This document shows, piece after piece, positions 21,914 through 33,900 of a DNA stretch of 64,000 nt (position 1 is its first letter; each line of letters begins with the position of its first letter). The notes under the pieces are model-generated. The model was not told the DNA's origin. It ran no database searches and saw only the letters and a program-made list of their open reading frames with translations. Origin of the DNA: Lepidurus packardi (lineage: Eukaryota > Arthropoda > Branchiopoda > Notostraca > Triopsidae). Both the position numbers and the translations under genes were made by a program. Where the stretch lies: assembly GCA_023053545.1 (NCBI GenBank), contig JAKZAN010000002.1, positions 1,410,375-1,474,374 on the forward strand, read 5' to 3'.

Positions 21914-24900
21914 ATGGCTGCTTTTTCTACCAACTTCCTATTGTGGTTCGCCACCCAAACAGGTAATTACTCTTTCGTTTGATGAAAGTTCCTTTGCTAG
22001 ACCCTTCTTTTTTTAACCCTCTGCCTAGAAAGGGAAAGAAAGAACAGGGGGGTAAAAAGGGAAAATAAAAGTTGTTAATTATGTTCGTATAACTTAGAAA
22101 CCCCATTGACACTCAGTCTCAATTAGTGGTATCGCCCGTTTCTTGTTAGTTTGGGGAGGGTGTGAGGGATGCCTTCGCCACAAAAGGGTCTTATTCCACC
22201 CAAAGCCTTCTAAAAGGGGACGGAAAGAAAAGCCTTAGGGTAGGAACCAAAAAAGCTCCTGAATCATTAGCAGGGTCTTTGGGTAGAAAAGCCGGACTCG
22301 TAATTAGCTTGTCCACGCCTTTCGCCTTAAGGGTTTATCAGGATTATGTCTGGTGTGTGTGTGTTCATTCCCAGTGTACTGTACGACAGGAGATAAAAAA
22401 TTGAGGTTGAACGTATTGGGAGAGTGGGTGGGGCTCTGAACGGAAAATCCGGAGTATATAAGGTTCATTGCTTTTTCTGGGATTTGGGAAAGATTGCGTG
22501 CCTTCATGCTCATCTGGTTTCCATTTCCGATGCAGCCTCTCCTACCCTTCCACCCTCTATGCGAACTACTACTCTCCCAAATACGAATCTTTTGACTGTC
22601 CGAAAAGTCCATCGTGTGCGGCCAACTCGCTTAATCTCGGTTTCTTATCCTGCCTATCCTACTCTCTTAAGGGTTGGAGGGGTGCAGGGTGACAAGTTAA
22701 AGAACAATTTGGTATTTTACTTTCAAACTACTACAATGGAAATGTTTAAAGCAGCAAAAGCGAGTTTTTACACCATCGCAGTAGTGCAGGACGAGAGGGG
22801 TGAAACGGGTGGAGAGGGTGAAGGGTATGGGGTACAATGTTGGAAGGTGGCTTTTTATGTGAAAAAAATACACAATGGAAGTATCTAAGGAAATGACAAG
22901 ATTTTCAAGTTGTTTCACTTTTGGGAGGGTGGGGGTGGAGGGCATGTTTTTCCATTTTTGCTTAAACTACGATACGGAAACATTTAAATACTAAAATGTA
23001 ACTCTAATCGTTTTACTTTACAAAGGGTGACTGGTGCGACGAGTGAAGGATGGGGGTTAAGGGTATGGAGTAAAATGTTGGCTGTTTTACTTTTCTTTAA
23101 ACTACACAATGGAAGTATCTAGGGAATCGAAAAGATTTTTTACTTTTTGGAGGGTGAGGGTGAAGGGACGGAAAGGGTGAAGAGAGTGAAAGGTATATTT
23201 TCAAATTTTTTTCTAAGCTGCGAAACGGAAACACTTAAATATTAAAAAACGCACTTTAATAATTTTACTTTACAAAGGGTGAGAGGTTAAGGGTGGCCGC
23301 GAAAGGTGGGGGGTGAATGGTATGGGGTAAAATGCTTGCTATTTTACTTTAAGAAAACTACACAATGGAAGTATCTAGAAAAGAAAAAGATTTTAAAGGG
23401 TGAAGGTTACTTACATGTAAATAATAAATAGACGCTTTATTCGTTATACTTTACAAAGGGTGACGGGTGATAGGGGCGAAACGGGTGGAGAGGGTGCAGG
23501 GTGTACGTTCACATTTTCTTTAAACTAAGAAATTGAAACATTTCAATAGAAAAAAATCGGTTTATTCGTTTTACTTTACAAAGGGTGAAAGCTTAAGGGT
23601 GAGGTGATGAGTAAAAAAATTTCTTCCTCACTAAAAACTACGCCATACAAAAATGGTAAAGCAAGAGAGACTTTAAAGTTATTCTAAGCTTTCAGGAGGG
23701 ATGAGGGTTGAAGGGTCAACAAAGACCCCGAGGGTCCAAAGGTTTTTGCATCGGGGTTGGGGGAAGGAAGAATATGTTCCCTACTAACTTAAAGCTACAC
23801 TATTCAAATATCTAAAGAAGACGTGTCTATTTACCTATGCATTGGCACTTGACAACATTTCTCCGGGATCCTTAGAGACCCTGAAAACCCTACACTACCC
23901 TTCTGTTCTTTTCCTCATGTTAAGCACACAAACAAAAAAAAAAATCCCTGTTCCCTCCTTCAAGAAGAAAAATGAATATCAACAACCTGGTCCTTTGTCG
24001 ACAGACTTGAAAACAATTCATCCAGAAAAAAGAATATTCCCTTGCCTGGCAGGTTGTCGGCTGATTACTTCTCGCTCCCGTGCATCTCATTAGGCGTGTA
24101 TGCTGCTCCAAAACGGAGTACGAGCTTTAATGAGCATCCCTCTGTCATCCCCTCTCGGGTGCGAAGAGCACGCGAGCCCCAACTTGAAATCCGTTCTCCA
24201 CCGTTCTATGAGAGAAATTTCCACCATCCTGAACCGAAAACTCCATCAGCATCGTCCCGAGAAGCAAAGGCGACAAGTTTTATCAGACAACCTGCAGGCC
24301 CGCCGAAAACCCTGCAACCTCAACCCCCAAAAAAATCTTTCTTGCGGGATATACTGTAGTCTTATTTCTCCTCCAATCCCAAGTCAGTCAAGTCAATCGG
24401 CTGTCGGATTAAAAAATCGATAAATCGTTATCATGCTCACCCATGTGTACTTCGTCAAGAACCCTCCTGGAGGGTACATACGCACGGCTTTGACATAAGC
24501 CTGAAGAAAGTTCCTTCACAACTACAATCCCAATCCTCTTTTAACTCTAAAAACAATTATCTGTCCTCGCTGTCCCTTCTTTTACCGTTTCCCTCCTCTT
24601 TACCCCAGGAGGGTAACTACGACCACCTGTGTCGCCGTAAGAACCCTCGGAAATGTTAGCGGCCGTAAACTAACATAAAACTTTTCCTCGCTCGAGAAAA
24701 AACATTCTTCACCCAGCTGCCGCGCGTCAAGTCGTGTGTTTCCCTTCCTTTTTAAAAGTACCCGCCATATCCCTTATACTACATAGATATACCCTTTCCC
24801 GCCGCTCCCTTTCCCCTTTCATCACATCCGGGGCGCTCATTAACCCAGAGCTTACAACAAGATGGTTTCTCTACTCTACTCTCACCCGCATCTTCTTTTA

Positions 24901-27900
24901 CCTCGCGATTTATCAATGAGAGTTACGACAACTCCAGGCTGTTGGCCGCCATTTTAAGCTCTTAACGGCTGCCACGTTTTCAAACCCCTTCAACGTCCTT
25001 CTTTCGCTTTTCACCCTCATTACCGGACCTCTCCACTGGAACTATCCTCTATCCTCCCCCCTCCCTCCTTGTCACCCACTTAGGACGACTTTCTTTCACA
25101 TGGAGTGCTGGTACTCTCCAACCCGATTCAACCCGCCCCAGGGTGTAAATACATCTCGCATACAAGGAAACAATGCCTAAAGGGTTATTGGATGAGACTT
25201 GACGAAGAGGGTGGGGAAAGGGACGGGGAAGAAGGGTGAAGAACGGGGATAAGAAGGTTACCTTTTGAGACGGCTTCCTGGGTCCTAACAAGGCAGACAA
25301 GAACAGCAAGACAAGACGAACACATTGCGTAAAAGCAGTCAAGGGGGTAGGGGGGGGGGGGGAGAAAAACAGGAAAGTATCAAGGAAGAAAAAGGAAATA
25401 AGAGTACGAAGTGTCTCTTTTCCTCTCTCTTTGGTCGTTAGAAAAGATGACACACTCCAGACACAAGGAGGTCGTTTTTCCTTTTGGTAGAATAGAATAG
25501 CAAATATTGACAACTTCCCTCTTAACGAAGGTTCGTCACAAGAAACCGAAGCGGAGAGTTACGACCCAACCACAAAGGGGAAAGGAAACGATTTTTGAGG
25601 GTTCCCTTTATACTAATTTCTTTTGATACATTTGGACTTGACCAAGTTTCTATTTCTTTTTCGTGTTTTTTCCTTTTAGTGGTAGCGCGTGGAGTTTTGA
25701 ACCTATCGGAAGGAGGGCGCGATTCCACTTGGCAAGGCCCGGTTTTCCTAGCGGAACCGCCGCCGGCAACGGCCTGGAGCAGCCTGCGGGGCAGTAGCCT
25801 CCGGTGTTCGGCCCACGGGCGTCCTCCCGCTCAACTTAGTTGGATCGATGCCCAAAATCGCCCTGTTCTCTCCATCCCCGACTACAGGTAACAGAGCTGT
25901 CTCTACCCCCTTTCTACTTCTACTTCTCGGATTCATGTGCGACCTAACGTTTTACGACCTAATAACCTACAATCTGTGGGAGCTCGCATTTCGTCAGCAG
26001 TAAGAAACTTTAGACTTTTTGTTCTTATATATATTGGAGACATTCTCTTAAAAAGAAGTTGCTCCTGCCCCCATAAGGAAGCTCACTAGATGGCGTTGTC
26101 TCAAGTGCATGCACTAAACTTAGTTAGCCCATCAATGCTGTCTTAATGACCTTTTTCGTATGATGGCGAACTTGAATTTTTGCACAAAATTCTTTGAGAA
26201 AATGATTGATTTACTCGAGAAGGAATTACTCGGATTGGAGAAATAAGGCTAGTTTAATAATTTTTTGATAATCTTTACTTAGGAGGAGTTGGTAGTAGAA
26301 GTAGAGATCAAGAAAGCGCATAAAAAGTGGCGTTTTTTGTTTGTAAAGAAGGATTATGGACTTAAAAAGGAATTATAAAACAAAGTGTGCTACTGACGGG
26401 CTCATTTCCTCAACGATGTGGAGGAAATTATTTCTATTTTTTCGCCCTCTACTCGCTCTGCGGAAATATTCTTTTTTCTTGTGCGAGGACCAGCGGAAAG
26501 TGAAAGAAAAAAAGCAAAACAAATAAAAGGTTTGGCTTTGTACAAGCTGTTGATACCATCTGCTACCGTACACGCAGGAACGGGGAATGCTATGCTGGTA
26601 CCCATCCGGTTTATACAAAGAACAGTGTATTACTCCAGGGTCGTTTGTAAATGAAACTGTCTCGTTCTGGGTTAGGTTGGAATCTAATATAACTTCCTTC
26701 TCTCGTTCTCGCGTTGCGTTTCCCACCCTGTCAAAACGGACACATACCCACAACATAAAAAAAAATGGCAGACAAGTCTTTGACAATGGAACCTTACACT
26801 TCCCGCCTTTTCGACCAGTCCAGTACCGATCAGATGTCCACGACAGTCAATACCGCTGTGTTGCAACTAATGGCGTCGGAACGATCCTAAGTCGACCAAC
26901 ACACGTACGAGCAGGTATTTGCACTTCAAATTTCAGATTTCTGTTCCTCTAAATCCTATACAATTTGCCTTACGTTCGCTTTTTCTTTCTCCGTTTTGCA
27001 GTACAATAAGTACAGTTAATAATTAGAATTAAGATTTTGGAATGCTTTACAGAAATTAATGGAGGATCAATAATGACGTCACTTAGACAGATCATAACGA
27101 TATGAACTTAATTAAAATAATTGGTATTACGGGAGCTTACGGCAATTAAAAATGTTATGACATGTAATGACGGTCTACAATTCCACAAGCTAAGCTAAAT
27201 TAATAAGAACTTAATTTACTTTTATTAATAAGTAGTGTTTTGTTACAGTTACTAAATTATAAGGGTCAACAAAAGTAAACATAGGAAACGGACTTTGGTC
27301 AAGCCGGACTCGTAGAGTTACTCCGGGTTCCAGAGCAGTTGCTCTACAATGAAAACTGAAGAAACATTAATTAAATAGATGAGAATGACGGGTCTGCGAT
27401 TCGGCTATTAGGGCATGCCGGAGCAACATTACGCAACCCGGCCAGCAGCCAGGAACTTGGTTCGGTCCTTCCTCTTTTCATTATTGTAAAAACGGCACGG
27501 CAAGCCGGACTAACGCTAAAACCCCGGCCTGACCCAATTCAGTTTCCTGCGTTACTTTTCTTACACCTCGTAATATTAATTACATATACTTTAGTTATCA
27601 ACTCCAGATTCTAAATAGATTTAATAATTCCAGAATGTGAATGTTTTTTCTATAAATACGTATTTTAGATTACAATGTTAATTTTTTGTACTAACATCTC
27701 AACTTCTACTTTTCCGAATTGATTACTAAAACTTAGAATAATTTTAAAAACGCAATCCTTCTTTATAAATTCAAGTTATTCTTTCTTATAATAATTTTAC
27801 CCGATTAGTTACTTTTGTATAAAAAAGAAACTTAGAATAACTTGACAACTTTCGTAATCCCCAACTTGTAAATTCATTTACATTAATTTGGAACACGAAA

Positions 27901-30900
27901 AGGCGTCAACTAGAACGCTGGGCTTTGTTCTGCTTCGCAAGCGAAATTATCTCCCAATCAAAGTTTTCATTCCCTTTTCTATTACAAGAACCCGGAAGGT
28001 TCGAATCCGAGCTTTCGGATTAGCGCCCCCTCTCACCCCTCCTTCCTCTAATGCTCTTAGATGTTCCCGTGTCTGTCTTCATTAATACTAAGCTCCTCCC
28101 TAAAACCTCAGACTCATTAAACAAGTGCTAAGCCCCTTCCTTGACTAACAACGGCAGTCTACAGTACAACCACCCCTTTCCTTACCCTCCACCCTCCCCC
28201 CAAAACTTTTTTTTAAAAAAAGACGAAAAGTCCCTTTGGGAACGACCTACAAACGATCCTCACTTCTCACGCGAGTAGCAATTGCTGAGTAATCTTCTAA
28301 CCAACTTCTAACCCACCCCCCTTTTTGGTAGCCCGAGGCAAGGCATGGGTAACGCTCAAAGAGTACCCTCCCAACCCCTCTGGGTACTTTCCTATTGCTA
28401 TTTCTCTTTTCCTGGTTTTCTTCTCCTTACAAACCTCTCGCCTTCAGGTTTGGCTTTCGTTTCAGTTGTAACCATTTTTCTTTTTATCACCCTTTTCGCT
28501 GCTGAGCTTTTCCAAGAGAGCTAGAGAGTAAGGGAGTGAGAGAGCGAACGTGGAGTTATTGGTAGAGCCGGAAATGAGTCCATTGGGGGGCATAAGGGGT
28601 AAGAACGCACGCGACTTTTCGCCGGAAGTCCTTCTTTCTTCTTCTCGAGCGCCAAAAACTCAAACCGAACATTTCTCTCTAGCTCTTTTATACTTTCTTG
28701 GATACCAATTTTTTCGTGAGTTTCGAAAATTCCGGGAAATACGAAATGAAACCTTCAGAATCCTCCTAAAGAAGCTAAGGCTCCTTCCCCATTTTAGCCT
28801 AAGGGAAGAAAAAGAAGGGGGGTGGGGTAAAGAATCGAGAAAAAAAATGAAGAAAAATGGAAGAAAGGTTGCCCTGGTCGCCCATGCATGTTGGAGCAAG
28901 ATTGAAGTCGCGTTTGACGTTAGGGTAGGGTGAAAAAAGGACCATGTTTGCCCCCCTCACCTCACCCCCACCCTTGAACCATTTTGGAGTCGACAGCGAC
29001 AAGTTTTCTCGCTTCATCGTCGTCAAGGCAACCTTCTCGAGCACAATTGAACAAGTCCAAGACAACCTCAACCACCCGACACAGAAATTCTGTCCCTTTT
29101 CCTTTTCCGGGGGGGGGGGGGGGGGTATATTAGTTCTGGCTATAAGATTAAGATTAAAAGGGGCCCAAACCCACGTATGTCGACTCTGATTGGAAAACTA
29201 ATCCCTTTCCCTGGCGTTGCTACACTTTTTCCGCTTTTCTTTAGTGGTGGTCCAACCGTTCCAAGTTCAAACATTTGATGTAACGGTTTTGCGCGGGAAC
29301 GTGGCTTTGTTCCAATGCCATCTAGTGAGTGCCAATGTAGAGCACATTTCGGTACAGTCATGGTACAGGGTCCATTCAAACAACGTGCAGATTCCATTGG
29401 CCACAGGGGACAAGTAAAAAGAGTGTTTTTTTCGATGCGATGGAGCTGAAACGGTTTTCTTTTCTTTAAAAGGTATATAATTACGACCAAAGGGGACTTA
29501 CATGTACTGAGTGCGCAGGCGCAGGATGCTCCGGGCGGCTACCAGTGCCAAGCCCTTCATAGCTTAACAGGGGAGACCCAGCGGAGCAACGTCGTTCAGC
29601 TCGCTGTACAAGGTAAACTTAATTAAGGAGTTTGCATGGAAACGCAAAGAAGGGAATGACGGTGAAGGGAGGAAGGAGAGAGAAACTATTTTGACTAAAT
29701 TTCGGACTGTTTTAACTTTGTCGTCCAACGCGAACGCTTAAAAAGAGCCAGGCGACCCTACCGCCCCACGACTGGTGGCGGCATCTACCGCTGTGGTGGC
29801 CATCGAAGGGGAGGAGCAGGACCTGACATGCGTGGCGCATGGCTTCCCCGCTCCCACTTATAGGTAGCTATCCGTTCTGTTTTCAAATGAAGCATGTTCC
29901 ATTCTTTTGGGTTATTTTTTTAAGCTGGTTGAAAGAGGTGGAGGGGAACTGGGTGGAGCTGCATACGTCACTGCGCATAGATCGTGGCGAAAGTGTCCTC
30001 CGCATTCTACGCGTTAGTGCAGAGGATGAAGGTAGCTACCGTTGCCAAGTCTGGAACGCGGCGGGGCAAATCAAAGCCGAGATACAGCTGACGGTGCATG
30101 GGGCACTTTCCGCTGCTCTGCACCCGCCCCAAGCCATGGCTGATACGGGAGAGAATGTTACGCTGAACTGCGTCACAGGCGGACGTCCTGCAGGCCAGAT
30201 CACCTGGTTCAAGGACGGAAGGATGATCCAAGCAGACCGAGATCGTCGCTGGCGATTCCCTAATCCAGGACGGTTGGCCATCCCGGCGGTCACCAAGAAA
30301 GACGCGGGGATGTACCAATGCATGGTTACTAACCGAGAAGGCGCGGCTCAAAGTAGCGCCGAGTTAACTATTGGCGGTAAGCTTTTATTTCTATTTTGTA
30401 TATAAAAGAAAATAATCCTTAGAAAGAGATTGTCCTAATAACGAACTTGTGATTGAAAAGCTTCCAGTCCGGAATGGGCCAGTACTTTCGGTGAGCGCAC
30501 GGTACACCCAGGTACGGCGGTCTCATTGCAGTGTTCCGCTCGCGGCGACCCTCCGCCTGACGTCACTTGGACCTTCAACGACGAAACCCTCGGAGGTATG
30601 AGCACGAGCCAGCTCCTTTCTCTGACGAGCCTGAGTACAGGTGGAGCCGTCAGTAGTTTCTTGAACCTTACTAGCGTTCGCGTCCTCGACGGCGGGGATT
30701 ACACTTGCATGGCGACAAATAGACTGGGTACTGTGTATCACAGAGCCAAGTTACACGTTTACGGTACAGTCAAACTCATCAGCCTTTTCAATCCTTTAAC
30801 CTTGCAACATTTTCTTCAAAAGGACCCCCAACCCCGCGGAATCCTAAGAACCTAACCTTGGCTTCAGGATCGGGAGCGTGGCTCAACTGTCCGGTCGCAG

Positions 30901-33900
30901 GGTACCCTATTATTTCTATTTCATGGTCCAGAGATGGTCACCAGCTGACTGGTGTACCAGGACCCTCTCCGTCCTACCAGGTCTTGCCTAACGGGACTTT
31001 ATGGCTCCAACAAGTCGATTCCGAGCTCGATAACGGACTCTACCGGTGCCAAGCGACCAATAACTACGGACAATCAGTCGAAGGACGCCTTTTTTTGACA
31101 ATCCTAAGTAAGAAACGAACCACCTCCTTAGAACCTTTCTTAAACCATGGAAAACTTCCTACAGAACCGCCTGAGATCGCGCCTTTTCAGTTTCCGGAGA
31201 AGCTACACGCTGGAATGCGTTTGCAGGTCACGTGTAGTATCATCTCCGGGGACTTTCCTTTGACAATCACTTGGAAGAAGGACGGACAGCCTCTCAACTT
31301 ACCCCTGAGCTCATCATTGGGTATTAACGAACAAAGCCACGCCTACGCTAGTAGTCTGCTCTTCACCCAAGTCCGTGCCGAGCATTCCGGCCAATACATC
31401 TGTGTAGCTACTAATCAAGCAGCGACCAGTACCTTTTCTGCTCTGCTGCAAGTCAAAGGTAAATACACGCACTAAGTCACGCAACGTGACACAAGGACGA
31501 CTCGACAGAACGAAAGTTCCGTAATCTTTCAAAGGACCAATAAGGATTCGAGTTCAGAAAGTCTGTGCCCATTGGTTAAGCGTCAACTAGATTAAAAGGT
31601 GCTTAAGTTGTACAAAATACGCCACAAAGACGACGGACCCTGACTTAAAGACTACGAATCCTAACTTAAGGACTATGGACCCTGACTTAAGAACGACGGA
31701 TTGTTGCGTTTTACCTGAAGATTGTTCATCCAAAAATTTCCATCCAATTAAATTTCCACCAAATTATTGTCGTCCTCCTGTCCTTCTGTCCGGGGTCCGT
31801 AGTCCTTTTGTTGAGTCATCCTTGTATTTACGTCCCTAAGTGACACCGGTGAACTATTCTTTCGATTTTCTCTGATAAAAAGTGGCACCAACGTGGGTAA
31901 TACCTCCCCATGACGCAGTAACCGCCTACCGAGCGACCGTCGTATGGGATTGCCACGTGACAGGCTATCCGGCTCCGACCGTCCAATGGTTCCGCGCAGG
32001 TAAGAGCCAACGCCATCTGTTTTCGTATAAAATTCACTCAATCTTCCTTCCCAATCGAAAATGTCTTAGGAGAAAACGGAGAATTGCTGGAACTCTCTCA
32101 ACCCAGAGCCAATGTATTGACTAACGGTAGTTTGGTGCTCCACAGCGTGGGTAAGGAAGACGAGGGAAGGTACCAATGCTCTGCCCAGAACGGTATTGGC
32201 CACGCCCTTACAAAAGTGATCCAGCTCCAAGTCAACGGTAAAGTATTGACTTTCTTCATTGGCTTGCAAAGTTAGCAAATGTGAACTTCGCGTTCGTACC
32301 TTGATAGTACCGCCGCTGATGGAGACCCGGAAGGTGAACTATACGGCTTCTATTGGGCAATTAGCGTTGCTAGTATGCGAAGCTAGGGGTGATGCCCCTT
32401 TGCGCTTGCAGTGGCGGTTCCAAGAAGAAGTTATCACGACTCAATCGCGTTTATCGATCAAAGAACAAGCCACACCCTTCGGATTCCGCTCGGAACTCCA
32501 CGTCAGTCCAGTATCCCGACAAGATACCGGCATGTACCGTTGCACGGCCATCAACCCTCATGGTCACGCGCATATGACAATCCACCTCTTGGTTTTAGGT
32601 AGCAAATCCTTCAAATTTTACCAAAAGGTGACTGAAACTAAGAAAAATTTCACAGAACCGCCTGAATCCCCGCAACAATTGACGGCTACGAGGGTCCTGA
32701 GTCGTAATATAGGCGTAGCCTGGCATCCACCTTACGATGGCAACAGTCACGTGACGCATTACTTGCTCCAATGGCAGTTAGAAGGCACTGTCTCATGGAA
32801 TAACGTTAGTCTCGGCGGCTCGGACAGTCATACCACGCTTCCTAGCTTACTTCCCGCCCAAACATACATCTTGCGTCTCCTAGCGGTCAACAATGTAGGT
32901 GCTAGTGCGCCCTCTGCCGTCTTAACTGTCACTACCCTGCCTGAAGGTACTTTTTCTCATAAAACAACTTCTTAAAATACTTATAACTCAACATGTAGCG
33001 CCTACGACGCCTCCTACTGACATTAGTACCGATTCGGGCACAAATAGCGTGACAATAAGTTGGAAAGTAACTGTCTAATCCTTCGTTGAAACTGTCTAAA
33101 GAGTATCTAACCTAGATTCCTTCCCATGGACCTAAGAAAGGACCTATTTTAGGGTACCTCATCCGCTACAAATTATCGCAAGCTGCCACCTGGTGGCACA
33201 AAACGGTAGCTTCTAATGCATCTCAAACCGTACTCCATAACCTAGAGTCTGGGACGCAATACGAGCTATTACTACACGCGTTTAATGTGGTGGGGCTGAG
33301 CCCATCATCGAATCCGATCCTCGCAACGACCTTAGAAGGAGGTGACCCTGAACTTGACCTTTAAATTTTGTTGCTTGCGTAGCCTTCTCTGAAGGGAAAG
33401 GACAGTTAATTGGTAACCCCTTTAGGCTGGGTACCCTTTTCGTAGTCGTCGCACATGCGCCTACCAACGTTCATTGTAGCTCGACTTCGCCTCAGAGTTT
33501 GCTGATCCAGTGGACCACGCCTACGTGGCCCCGTCCTTTTGCTCCGGTGCTTCTAGGATACAAAGTGTACTACCGACGCCTGGGGTCTTTCACAGGTACC
33601 TATCCCCGTCACCAAAATAAAAGCTACCGACGTTTCACATAAGGCCTCGCGGGCTCTCGTAGCGTTGGTTAGGCCTGTCAGAATAGCAGAAAAGAGCTAA
33701 TAACAGAAAAAACGCAATAATGAATGATGAAATGTAAACCGAGCCAGCATGTTGCTCTTTAAACGGGACTTGTTCGGTTTCTCCGGCTTGCTGTTAGGTT
33801 GCCGGTAGCTTTTCTTTGGTTAATGGATGGAATAGGACAATACCTCTCTTTTATGAATCAAAAGTGCGTTCAACTAGAGATTTTACTACCAGGAATCGAA

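Noticed and set aside
27990-28015. GGTTCGAATCC box suggesting a tRNA gene
   Set aside because: No A box or foldable acceptor stem at the right distance on either strand.
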